Source: a virus
IMG/VR virus record: IMGVR_UViG_3300020438_000193
Span: 1-29,014 of that record
Length of the DNA: 29,014 nucleotides
Direction: 5' to 3' (one strand)
Numbering within the stretch: the stretch's first letter is position 1; each line of letters begins with the position of its first letter. This document shows positions 14,475-21,246 of the stretch, one piece after another. Made by a program: the position numbers and the translations under genes. The notes beneath the pieces are model-generated. The model did not search any database and was not told the DNA's origin. It saw nothing but the letters and a program-made list of their open reading frames with translations.

Positions 14475-14868
14475 TTTTTTTGTAACAACTGAAATAAAAA
14501 ACGAAAGGCTTAATATATGTAGAAGCTGCGATATGTATTTTAAGCCGACGGGCTCATGTAAAATTTGTAAATGCTTTATGCGTATAAAAACTTCTATTGC
14601 AAACCAAGAGTGCCCGCAGAACTACTGGGGCAAAACAACTGAAGTAGAAACGCCTGAAGTTATACCTGAATATTTAATAGACGAACTAAAAGAAGTATGG
14701 TTACATATAAAAAACAAAACAGCTACAAACGCAGAATATAAAGCAAGAGCTATAGAACTATATAATACAATATACAAATCAAACTATAAAACAACTTCTA
14801 ATTGCGCCAGCTGTTTACAGTCAGTATGGAGCGGTTTAAATAACATAATTAAAAAACTTGAACTATGA
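14467..14868 (+). CDS. Zinc-finger protein of phage type
   Basis: 133 residues. The N-terminal 50 residues hold C18 and C21 (CRSC), C31, C34 and C36 (CKICKC) and C49 before P and W (ECPQNYW), a spacing I know from a small zinc protein common in T4-like and Bacteroidota phages (R-xx-C-xx-C ... G-xC-xx-C-xC ... CP...W). The C-terminal half is helical, with a second pair CASC (about 113-116) and W120, and has the form of a separate small domain. Function in phages is not established. It overlaps the sigma-like gene by 8 bases and the next membrane-protein gene by 4. Confidence 0.75.
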   Translation: MNNFFVTTEIKNERLNICRSCDMYFKPTGSCKICKCFMRIKTSIANQECPQNYWGKTTEVETPEVIPEYLIDELKEVWLHIKNKTATNAEYKARAIELYNTIYKSNYKTTSNCASCLQSVWSGLNNIIKKLEL

Positions 14869-15023
14869 ATATAATATTTTGGATATTAGCAGTTATAGCT
14901 AGTATTTTTGTAGGGTTCTTTATATTTATCTTAATAGGTATGAAAATTGAACGAAAACGAAAGCATAAACAATTACTAAAGGACTTAGACGAATTTCATA
15001 ATAATAACAAAAAATACTTTTAA
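14865..15023 (+). CDS. Small single-pass membrane protein (52 aa)
   Basis: 52 residues: one long membrane segment near the N-terminus (IIFWILAVIASIFVGFFIFI, about 3-22), then a strongly basic stretch (KIERKRKHKQLLK) and an Asn-rich polar end. By the positive-inside rule the C-terminus should be cytoplasmic. The ATG overlaps the stop of the zinc-finger gene (ATGA at 14865-14868). It is followed one base later by another membrane-anchored protein at 15025. Possible roles include superinfection exclusion or host-membrane modification; there is no direct evidence for either. Lysis is less likely, given the separate cassette at 7235-7992. Confidence 0.72.
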   Translation: MNIIFWILAVIASIFVGFFIFILIGMKIERKRKHKQLLKDLDEFHNNNKKYF

Positions 15024-15024
15024 A

Positions 15025-15321
15025 ATGATCTCAATAGTAACTTTTGGCGTAGGGCTAGCAATAGGTATGTATATAGTAACACAAATAGAAAAATCAATAG
15101 ACAAAAATATAATGAAATACAATAATATAAAAAAAATACTTAGTAAGCAAATTCAAAATAATGTAAAAACTTTTTGGGTTTATAACGAAGAAAGTAAAGA
15201 GTTTATAAATATATATAAAATGTATAGTAACAAATATACTATATACACACCTGAACAACTATTAAACTACATAAATGATATTTTACTGCAAGAAGTGCAA
15301 GACGAAAACAAAACTACATAA
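15025..15321 (+). CDS. Membrane-anchored hypothetical protein
   Basis: 98 residues with one N-terminal hydrophobic segment (ISIVTFGVGLAIGMYIVTQI, about 2-21), short for a membrane anchor but plausible, followed by a lysine-rich helical cytoplasmic part with Tyr/Asn-rich strands. It begins one base after the stop of the preceding membrane protein, and its last 47 bases overlap the next gene in another frame. The two neighbouring membrane proteins may work together. No family was recognised and no catalytic motif seen. Confidence 0.65.
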   Translation: MISIVTFGVGLAIGMYIVTQIEKSIDKNIMKYNNIKKILSKQIQNNVKTFWVYNEESKEFINIYKMYSNKYTIYTPEQLLNYINDILLQEVQDENKTT

Positions 15322-15538
15322 AGTAAGGTTGTCTTATATAAACAATAAGTTAATATGTAAAGAAGCTTATTGCTGCGACGAATATATGGAGCAAGTAATA
15401 ACTGACGAATATAAAGGTATGCCAGATATTAAACGAAACGAAGAAACGCATAGCAAGCCTAGTGGTAATAAACTATGGAACGACGCAAAAAAAGATTTAC
15501 TAAGTGGTGAAGGTATGAATAACTATGAAAAGAACTGA
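15275..15538 (+). CDS. Small zinc-ribbon protein
   Basis: 87 residues starting MIFYCKKCKTKTKLHKVRLS. CKKC (5-8) pairs with CC (33-34 region, EAYCCDEYMEQV), giving a four-Cys zinc ribbon. The C-terminal part reads DEYKGMPDIKRNEETHSKPS with a nearby GNKLWNDAKKDLL, a block I recall from small proteins of Bacteroidota phages ('F-G-x-P-x-I-x-R-N-E...LW-x-x-A-K'). The 47-base overlap with the preceding gene is long for this genome, but the strong Cys pattern, the family resemblance and the link to the next gene support it. Function is unknown. Confidence 0.7.
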   Translation: MIFYCKKCKTKTKLHKVRLSYINNKLICKEAYCCDEYMEQVITDEYKGMPDIKRNEETHSKPSGNKLWNDAKKDLLSGEGMNNYEKN

Positions 15539-15758
15539 ACAGCAAAACAAATACTATTTTAAATGTATAGTAATACCACTAGGCAAATTCTTAGGCTACC
15601 ACAAGTTTGAATTTCACGAAGTCCTGAAGACAATGTTTATATACGATACAAGCAAAGAACTAACTAAAGAAGAATTTACTAATTACTGTAATGAAATAAG
15701 AGCATGGGCGTGGAACGAGTTTAACTTTGATATAGAAGAACCTAAAAATAATTATTGA
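15525..15758 (+). CDS. NinB-like/recombination-associated small protein
   Basis: 77 residues. The pattern RTEQQNKYYFKCIVIPLG, then GYHKFEFHEVLKTMF, then the block SKELTKEEFTNYCNEIRAWA and a proline near the end follows that of a family in many phages described as NinB-like or recombination-enhancing: R-x-QQN-x-Y-hydrophobic, H-E-x-L-K, ST-x-L-T-x-E-F, I-R-x-W-A. Lambda NinB (Orf) binds single-stranded DNA and SSB and helps strand exchange; it is about twice as long, so this would be a short version. Its start overlaps the previous gene by 14 bases. It ends 4 bases before the promoter-like element in front of the terminase genes. Confidence 0.6.
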   Translation: MKRTEQQNKYYFKCIVIPLGKFLGYHKFEFHEVLKTMFIYDTSKELTKEEFTNYCNEIRAWAWNEFNFDIEEPKNNY

Positions 15759-15762
15759 TATA

Positions 15763-15779
15763 TTCTATTATATAGTATG
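15763..15779 (+). promoter_or_regulatory. Putative phage promoter overlapping terminase start
   Basis: TTCTATTATATAGTATG ends on the ATG of the small terminase gene. It has the same core and the same distance to the start codon as the copies at 3055, 17456 and 27101. Confidence 0.6.
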
Positions 15780-16139
15780 GAAAACGAACAAAAACGAACA
15801 ACCGAAAGTAAAAAAAGGATATTGAAAGCTTTAGAAGGTAGCCTAGGTATAGTAAGCAAGGCTTGTGAAGAAAGCGAAATATCAAGAACTCAATTCTATA
15901 AATGGTGTAAAGACGATAAAGATTTTGCTACAACTGTAGACGAACTACAGAACGTAGTTTTAGATTTTGCTGAAAGCACTTTACATAAACTAATAGCTGA
16001 CGGTAATACAGCAGCTACTATATTTTTCTTAAAGACAAAAGGCAAGAAACGTGGGTTTATAGAAAAACAAGAACTTGATCTTACAAGTGGTGACGAACCT
16101 ATTAAAATAAACATAAATATAAAGGGCGTTGAATATTGA
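15777..16139 (+). CDS. terS: Terminase small subunit
   Basis: 120 residues. The N-terminal region (about 10-45) is a helix-turn-helix typical of small terminase subunits: KKRILKALEGSLGIVSKACE, then ISRTQFYKWCKDD. A helical core follows with ADGNTAATIFFLKTKGKKRG (about 87-106), a block common in these proteins. The subunit recognises phage DNA and starts packaging. It directly precedes and overlaps the large subunit gene by 11 bases. The start codon lies at the end of a promoter-like element, so the terminase pair seems to be a separate transcription unit. Confidence 0.88.
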   Translation: MENEQKRTTESKKRILKALEGSLGIVSKACEESEISRTQFYKWCKDDKDFATTVDELQNVVLDFAESTLHKLIADGNTAATIFFLKTKGKKRGFIEKQELDLTSGDEPIKININIKGVEY

Positions 16140-17439
16140 TCCTATATTTACTAGCACACAAGAAACCGCAATAGAGTATTTATTTGACGATACTACTAAC
16201 GACGTTCTTTTTGGTGGGGCTGCTGGTGGTGGTAAAAGCTTTGTAGGTTGTAGCTGGCTTATTATAATGGCTTTACGTTACCCGAAGACTAGGTATTTAA
16301 TAGGACGCTCAAAACTTGATACTCTTAAAAAGACAACCTTTAATACCTTTACTGAAGTTTGTTCTAACTGGAGTTTGTTAGCTGGTAAACACTATACGTT
16401 TAATGCTTCTACTAATATCATATCGTTTTATAATGGTTCTGAAATAATACTTAAAGATTTATTTCTTTACCCTTCAGATCGTAATTTTGATAGTTTAGGT
16501 TCTTTAGAAATTACAGCAGCCTTTATAGACGAAGCAAACCAAATAACAGAAAAGGCTAAGAATATAGTAGCAAGTAGAATAAGATACAAGCTAGACGAAT
16601 ACGGTATAATACCCAAAATGTTATTGACTTGTAACCCTTCAAAAAACTGGTGTTATACTGAATATTACCGCCCAGCTAAAGCAGGAACTTTACCACCACA
16701 CCGTAAATTTATACAGTCTTTAGTAGACGACAACCAGTATATAAGTAAACACTATAAAGGGCAACTAGAAAAATTAGATAGGTTAAGTAAAGAACGTTTA
16801 CTATATGGTAACTGGGAATACGACGCAAGCGATACTAACTTAATAAACTATGATAGTATATTAAACCTATTTACTCAAAAAGGTAAAGAAGGTGAAATGT
16901 ATATAACATGCGACGTTGCAAGGTTCGGTAAAGACAAAACTGTAATAATGGTATTTAGTGGACTTCAAGTTATTAAGATCAGAACTTTTGATAAAAGTAG
17001 TGTAGTAGAAGTAGCTGACGAAATAAGAAGCTTACAGTCACAATACAACGTAAACCTACATAACATAATTGTAGACGAAGACGGCGTAGGGGGCGGCTGC
17101 AAGGATATACTACGCTGTAAGGGTTTTCAAAATAACAGCAAACCACTAAAAAACGAAAACTATCAGAACCTTAAAACCCAGTGTTATTATAAACTATCTG
17201 ATTTAGTAAATAAAGGGCAAGTAGGTATAGACACAAAAGATATAAATATAAGACAATACATAATTGAAGAACTGGAGCAAGTCTGCATGCACCACCCCGA
17301 CAAAGATAATAAACTACAGATAGTGCCTAAAGATACTATTAAAGCAATACTAGGACGTTCGCCAGATTTTAGCGACGCTTTAGCTATGCGGTGTTATTAT
17401 GAAATAGATAGTAACTATGGGCGCTATTTCGTTCAATAA
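16129..17439 (+). CDS. terL: Terminase large subunit (packaging ATPase/nuclease)
   Basis: 436 residues, a complete TerL. ATPase half: Walker A FGGAAGGGKS (28-37), Walker B AAFIDEA (130-136, catalytic E135) and the coupling motif TCNPS (167-171). Nuclease half, RNase H-like: D262 in CDVARFG, D316 in VDEDG and D413/D416 in PDFSDA. It pumps DNA into the prohead and cuts the concatemer. The start is a TTG at 16129 overlapping the small subunit gene; no ATG lies before the conserved N-terminus, and TTG also starts the gene at 12289. The short gap after it carries the promoter-like element for the tail unit. Confidence 0.95.
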   Translation: MNIDPIFTSTQETAIEYLFDDTTNDVLFGGAAGGGKSFVGCSWLIIMALRYPKTRYLIGRSKLDTLKKTTFNTFTEVCSNWSLLAGKHYTFNASTNIISFYNGSEIILKDLFLYPSDRNFDSLGSLEITAAFIDEANQITEKAKNIVASRIRYKLDEYGIIPKMLLTCNPSKNWCYTEYYRPAKAGTLPPHRKFIQSLVDDNQYISKHYKGQLEKLDRLSKERLLYGNWEYDASDTNLINYDSILNLFTQKGKEGEMYITCDVARFGKDKTVIMVFSGLQVIKIRTFDKSSVVEVADEIRSLQSQYNVNLHNIIVDEDGVGGGCKDILRCKGFQNNSKPLKNENYQNLKTQCYYKLSDLVNKGQVGIDTKDINIRQYIIEELEQVCMHHPDKDNKLQIVPKDTIKAILGRSPDFSDALAMRCYYEIDSNYGRYFVQ

Positions 17440-17455
17440 ACTAAAAATCAAAAAT

Positions 17456-17472
17456 TTCTATTATATACTATG
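17456..17472 (+). promoter_or_regulatory. Putative phage promoter at start of tail unit
   Basis: TTCTATTATATACTATG ends on the ATG of the chaperone-like gene at 17470. It has the same core and spacing as the other copies. Confidence 0.6.
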
Positions 17473-18072
17473 AAATACTTAATAACAGAAGACGGTAAAG
17501 ATAAAACCTATAGTTTGCCTACGGTATGGAATAACGTTAAACTAGATAGCTATATGAAAGTATGCGCTATTTTAGAAAACAAAGACGACGACGAATATAG
17601 ACAAACCTTTAAATTGTTACGGGCTTTAATGGGCTTAAAAACAAAGACTATAGAGAAAATGCCTTTATCTGTTATTAGACAAATATATAAGGATATAGCA
17701 GTTTTAATACAGCAACCTATAGACGATAATTTAAGGCACAAAATAAAAATAAATAAAACGGTTTATGGTTTTCACCCGCAGCTTAGTAATTTAACTTTAG
17801 GCGAGTTTGTAGATATTGAAGCTTACATAAAAGACGGTATTCATAAAAACATGCATAATATACTTAGTGTATTATATCGTCCTATAACTAAAGAAAAGGG
17901 GCACCAGTATAATATAGAACCCTACGAACCCAGCGACGATAGGGCTGAACTATTTAAAGAGAATTTAACTATAGGCGACGTAAACGGTGCGTCGGTTTTT
18001 TTTTACAGTTTAGGCAAGGAACTTTTAAGTTATTCAGCCAAATATTTGAAGAAGGCGAAAACGAAGAAGTAA
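17470..18072 (+). CDS. Probable tail assembly chaperone, short form
   Basis: 200 residues in the zero frame. Helical and charged, with a conserved-looking block LRHKIKINKTVYGFHPQLSN then LTLGEFVDIEAYI (about 94-125) and VNGASVFFYSLGKELL near the end. This layout (LGEFVDIE, then a late FF-x-x-LG-x-EL) resembles tail assembly chaperones of Bacteroidota phages. The VFF codons lie on a run of nine T, where a -1 shift opens a longer product (see 17470-18242). It is the first gene of the tail unit, behind its own promoter-like element. Tail chaperones usually lie next to the tape measure gene; here seven genes intervene, which is unusual. Confidence 0.65.
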   Translation: MKYLITEDGKDKTYSLPTVWNNVKLDSYMKVCAILENKDDDEYRQTFKLLRALMGLKTKTIEKMPLSVIRQIYKDIAVLIQQPIDDNLRHKIKINKTVYGFHPQLSNLTLGEFVDIEAYIKDGIHKNMHNILSVLYRPITKEKGHQYNIEPYEPSDDRAELFKENLTIGDVNGASVFFYSLGKELLSYSAKYLKKAKTKK

Positions 18073-18242
18073 GCGCTATGGCTAAAAAGTGGGGGTGGTA
18101 TACGATTATATACAGTCTAGCAAATGAAGACTTATTAAAAATAGACGAAGTAGTAAAGAAACCTTTATATGAATGCTTAACTTTTATGAGCCATAAGCAA
18201 GATATAGAAGAAGCAAAAAACGTAAATATAAAAAATGATTAG
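17470..18242 (+). CDS. Tail assembly chaperone, -1 frameshift product
   Basis: Proposed 257-residue product made by a -1 shift in the T run at 17996-18004: about 178 codons in the zero frame up to 18003, then 79 codons in the -1 frame from TTA at 18003 to TAG at 18240. The -1 frame is open across the slip site with no own ATG until 18078. It reads LQFRQGTFKLFSQIFEEGEN, then MAKKWGWYTIIYSLANEDLL, and continues in normal codon use to the stop. Siphophage chaperones are commonly made in two lengths in a fixed ratio, the long one binding the tape measure. The alternative is a separate gene from ATG 18078 (54 residues). The stop overlaps the next start. Confidence 0.6.
17996..18004 (+). other. T9 slippery site for -1 frameshift
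   Basis: Nine consecutive T follow GTCGG. In the zero frame the codons are GTT TTT TTT TAC. Slipping back one base gives TTT TTT TTA CAG and opens the downstream frame. A run of this kind allows tandem -1 slippage and also polymerase slippage. I see no strong stem-loop just downstream. Confidence 0.65.
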
Positions 18243-18732
18243 ATTTAAAAATTACAGTAATACTTTAGATACTATCAAATGCATAGCTGATAGTTTGTAT
18301 AATATCAATTCAGTTACAACTGGTGATTTATTTGAAGTTTCACTTGAGAAAAACGAAATTTACCCACTATGCCACATACTAACTGAAAACGTAAATGTAG
18401 AGCAAAGTATTCAAAAGTTTAACTTCAGGATATTTGTAATGGACTTAGTAGAGCCTGATTTATCAAACGAGCAAGACGTTCAAAGTGATACATACCAAAC
18501 TATAGTAGATATTATAGGACTATTAAAACATGGTGAAATTCTATATGGATATAACACGGTGCACGGTGAAGAACAACGTTATTTTGTAGATAATGATTTT
18601 ACAATAGAACCTTTTACAGAACGGTTTTCTTCAAACGTTACGGGCTGGACTTGTAGCTTTCCTATAATTATAGAAAGCGTTTTAGACACTTGCGATATAC
18701 CGCACGACAATACAAAACTATGCTCCAAATAA
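18235..18732 (+). CDS. Probable tail completion/terminator protein
   Basis: 165 residues with mixed strands and helices. The block KFNFRIFVMDLVEPDLSNEQ (about 62-81), then DTYQTIVDIIGLLK, and the ending GWTCSFPIIIESVLDTCDIP (about 137-156) fit small tail-end proteins I recall from Bacteroidota phages, where a 'D-T-x-x-I-x-x-D-I-I' helix is followed by a strand with 'W' and a Cys-Pro end. Location after the chaperone and before tail proteins agrees. Its ATG overlaps the stop of the -1 frame (18240-18242), which itself supports that frame being used. The role of tail terminator or completion factor is inferred, not shown. Confidence 0.5.
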   Translation: MIRFKNYSNTLDTIKCIADSLYNINSVTTGDLFEVSLEKNEIYPLCHILTENVNVEQSIQKFNFRIFVMDLVEPDLSNEQDVQSDTYQTIVDIIGLLKHGEILYGYNTVHGEEQRYFVDNDFTIEPFTERFSSNVTGWTCSFPIIIESVLDTCDIPHDNTKLCSK

Positions 18733-18788
18733 AAATAGGTAAATATAAAATAGAAATAGGTTTTTTTAAAATAACAATAAAATTATAA
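18720..18788 (+). CDS. Possible tiny ORF (22 aa)
   Basis: MLQIKIGKYKIEIGFFKITI followed by KL and a stop. It overlaps the previous gene by 13 bases and fills the gap before 18792 exactly, with alternating hydrophobic and basic residues as in an amphipathic strand. Codon use looks natural, but 22 codons could be open by chance. It could also be only a leader for the next gene. Confidence 0.25.
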   Translation: MLQIKIGKYKIEIGFFKITIKL

Positions 18789-18791
18789 CAA

Positions 18792-19244
18792 ATGGCAGAC
18801 TTAACAACAACAATTATAGAAAGCGTTTCTATAAATGGAACTCAAAGGGGTTCTACTAATACCGTTACTACAACTGGTATAGTAGATACTTTAGAACGAA
18901 CTATATCTTGCACCCACTCGCAAACTACTACTATAGCCGAGTTCGGAGCGACACCGCACGCAGCGGCTAGTAATATTGATCGTGATAATGTAAAGTATTT
19001 AAGAGTAACAAATTTAGACGATACTAACGAATGCATGCTAGGCGTAGTTACTGGGGCTTCAAATTATCAAGTAAGATTAAGAGCGGGGGCTTCGCATGTA
19101 TTATATAACGGTGACGATATAGCAATAGGTGAAGAAGACACTACGCCAGCTTTTGCAGCTATTACTGGTGATCTAGCTTCGTTACAAATTCGTCCTAGTT
19201 CTTCAAATGATATTCAAGTAGAATTATTTGTAGCTAGCGTATAG
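18792..19244 (+). CDS. Beta-rich virion-type protein
   Basis: 150 residues, rich in Thr, Ala and Ser with no long helix. The first 50 residues repeat short Thr-rich strands (TTTIIESVSINGTQRGSTNT). The second half (VKYLRVTNLDDTNECMLGVV, then a block RLRAGASHVLYNGDDIAI) looks like a beta-sandwich of the decoration or tail type, and it ends IQVELFVASV. The gene has an A-rich leader (aattataacaaatg), and the next gene's GTG overlaps its stop by one base. Small beta-rich proteins in this position may be tail or neck proteins; I cannot assign a role. Confidence 0.65.
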   Translation: MADLTTTIIESVSINGTQRGSTNTVTTTGIVDTLERTISCTHSQTTTIAEFGATPHAAASNIDRDNVKYLRVTNLDDTNECMLGVVTGASNYQVRLRAGASHVLYNGDDIAIGEEDTTPAFAAITGDLASLQIRPSSSNDIQVELFVASV

Positions 19245-19792
19245 TGGCTTCAGGTATTCAATATACAAGTTTAGATAGGTATGTAAATAGCTATTGCGAA
19301 TATATAATAAGGCAAGCTAGAAATAGATTATCTGAAAAAGACGTTTCAGGAACTTTAAGCTCAAGTTTATCTTTTCAAATTAAGAAGAAAAAAAACAAAT
19401 GGACTTTAGAATTTTCAGGTGCTAAATATGCAGACTATGTAAATAAAGGGGTTGCAGGAACTGAAGGGACTAGAACGTATATAGATATAACTGGTAAAAG
19501 AAAACGAACAAAATACAAATTTAGAAAAGGTAAAGAAAACGCACCACCACCAAGTAAGTTAAGGGACTGGGCTAAAGCTAGGGGTTTAAAAGGACGTGAT
19601 AAACTAGGTAGGTATATAACAGACGAAAGTTTTGGTTTTGCTTTAAGCCGTGGTATTCAGAAAGCAGGAACGCCAGCAGCTAGTTTCTTTACGCAACCGA
19701 TCAGCTGGAGTTTTAACGTATTTAAACAAAAGATACAGCAACATATAAAAATAGATATACAAGAATATATAAAACAAATAAAATTTGATTAA
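19244..19792 (+). CDS. HK97 gp10-like neck/tail completion protein, GTG start
   Basis: 182 residues. The block KYADYVNKGVAGTEGTR (about 62-78), then PPPSKLRDWAKARGL (about 102-116), and FALSRGIQKAGTPAASFFTQ near 144-163 form the familiar pattern of gp10-like neck or minor tail proteins in Bacteroidota phages: 'Y-A-x-Y-V-N-x-G' and 'A-x-x-I-x-K-x-G-x-x-A-x-x-F'. Such proteins help to join head and tail. The protein is very basic (KKKK and RKRTKYK stretches). The start is a GTG that shares one base with the previous stop; the next Met is too far inside to serve. It fits the order of terminator, neck protein and tail genes. Confidence 0.7.
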   Translation: MASGIQYTSLDRYVNSYCEYIIRQARNRLSEKDVSGTLSSSLSFQIKKKKNKWTLEFSGAKYADYVNKGVAGTEGTRTYIDITGKRKRTKYKFRKGKENAPPPSKLRDWAKARGLKGRDKLGRYITDESFGFALSRGIQKAGTPAASFFTQPISWSFNVFKQKIQQHIKIDIQEYIKQIKFD

Positions 19793-21244
19793 ATGGCTTT
19801 AGTAAAAGAACAAGAACCTTTATATAACGTTATGCCAGTGGGGCAACCTATTATATTTACAGTCTTTGATAGTGCTGTAATAAGTGGTTCAAATCACAAA
19901 ATAAAATATATAGCTGAAGTATATGTAGATACAGATAATTCTAACGTAATGGTAACAGCTAATAGAGTAGCTATATTAAAAGCAACGCCTAATTTAAGCG
20001 GTTATGGAATGTTTGATTTTTCTACTATATTAGATAGTTATGTAACGCCCGACTATACTGGTGGTGAAGTAGCTGACTATGCAACTGGTAATTTTTCGCA
20101 ATACAAAGGAAATAATTACAGCGATATAAACCCACATAGTATTCACCAAATAGACAAATTCAGCACAAATAGAAATGCTGTAAGATACTTTAAAGTAAAG
20201 TTTAAAATTGAATACGCTACTACAGCAACGGGCACGGTAAGCGAAGCGGGTTACACTGTAGAAAGTGATAAAATAGTTATCTTTAATGGTGTTTTATACG
20301 ACAACGATATTTTCGTTCAAAGTGCTAATGGTTTTGGCTACCCACTTAATCAATACGGCTACTATGCTAATAACAATGGAACGAAAGGTGTTTTAAGTAA
20401 TGCACCGCAAACGCAATATATACGAGAAAATGACTTTGCTACACTTGCTTTTTTTAATCAAATCAGTTTTGCTGAAAGTGGCGAAAGTCCAGTAGCAGCA
20501 ACTGGTAATGTAGATACTATAGGCGACGTTCATATTACTTTTTATAATAGTTCAAATGTAGCTTTAAGCACAATAAATTTAGAAAACATAGCTACTAATG
20601 GTGGTTCGGGTGTTACTTTTCATAGTCACGCAGCTGCTAAAATAGGTTATGTAGGTATAGGAACAGCTAACATAGAAAACGCAGGGGGCACTATACCAGC
20701 AAACTGGCACTATTATACAGTAGAATTAAGAACCGATACTAATATAGTAATAACTAGCGAGTGGCGTTTTTATAAGCAAACTGACGACTGTAAAGGTTTT
20801 GAAACTATAAGGCTTACATGGCTTAATAAGTGGGGCTTTTGGGACTACTACAATTTCACTAAAAAATCAATAAGAAACTTTAATACAGAACGAAAAGCAT
20901 ATAAACAAGTTTCAGGAACGTGGGGCGGTTCTAAATATTTAATTTCAGATCATACTGGCGGTATGAAAAACTACAGCTCAACTATAAAAGAAACAATTAC
21001 TTTAAATACAGATTACATAACAGAAGCTGAAGCACTTTGGCTAGAAGAACTTTTTATATCAAACGACGTTTATATACTTTCACAAAATAGTAGTGATACT
21101 ACTTATGGATATATAAGAAAATATATAACACCATGCAGACTTACGACAACTGACTTAATTAGAAAAACTACAGCTAACGATAAACTTATACAATACACTT
21201 TTGATATAGAAACTGATAGGACTAAGAAAGCACAAAAAATATAA
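19793..21244 (+). CDS. Tail structural protein
   Basis: 483 residues, beta-rich with many Asn, Thr and Tyr. The N-terminus (VMPVGQPIIFTVFDSAV) and the C-terminal third, with RLTWLNKWGFWDYYNFTKKS (about 342-361), then ITEAEALWLEELFISNDVYI (about 408-427) and a strand set near the end, match a tail protein I know from Bacteroidota siphophages where 'N-K-x-G-x-x-D-x-Y-x-F' and 'W-L-E-x-L-x-x-S' are conserved. The middle (about 200-320) looks like an inserted beta domain with HIS-type motifs (GVTFHSHAAAK). It is probably part of the distal tail or baseplate. The phage core of CTATTATAT also occurs inside it at 19848, where it simply encodes PII. Confidence 0.68.
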   Translation: MALVKEQEPLYNVMPVGQPIIFTVFDSAVISGSNHKIKYIAEVYVDTDNSNVMVTANRVAILKATPNLSGYGMFDFSTILDSYVTPDYTGGEVADYATGNFSQYKGNNYSDINPHSIHQIDKFSTNRNAVRYFKVKFKIEYATTATGTVSEAGYTVESDKIVIFNGVLYDNDIFVQSANGFGYPLNQYGYYANNNGTKGVLSNAPQTQYIRENDFATLAFFNQISFAESGESPVAATGNVDTIGDVHITFYNSSNVALSTINLENIATNGGSGVTFHSHAAAKIGYVGIGTANIENAGGTIPANWHYYTVELRTDTNIVITSEWRFYKQTDDCKGFETIRLTWLNKWGFWDYYNFTKKSIRNFNTERKAYKQVSGTWGGSKYLISDHTGGMKNYSSTIKETITLNTDYITEAEALWLEELFISNDVYILSQNSSDTTYGYIRKYITPCRLTTTDLIRKTTANDKLIQYTFDIETDRTKKAQKI

Positions 21245-21246
21245 AT

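Noticed and set aside
19848-19856. CTATTATAT inside the gene at 19793
   Set aside because: It lacks the TT/AT before and the TATG after the core and is explained by the codons of P-I-I; not counted as a promoter.
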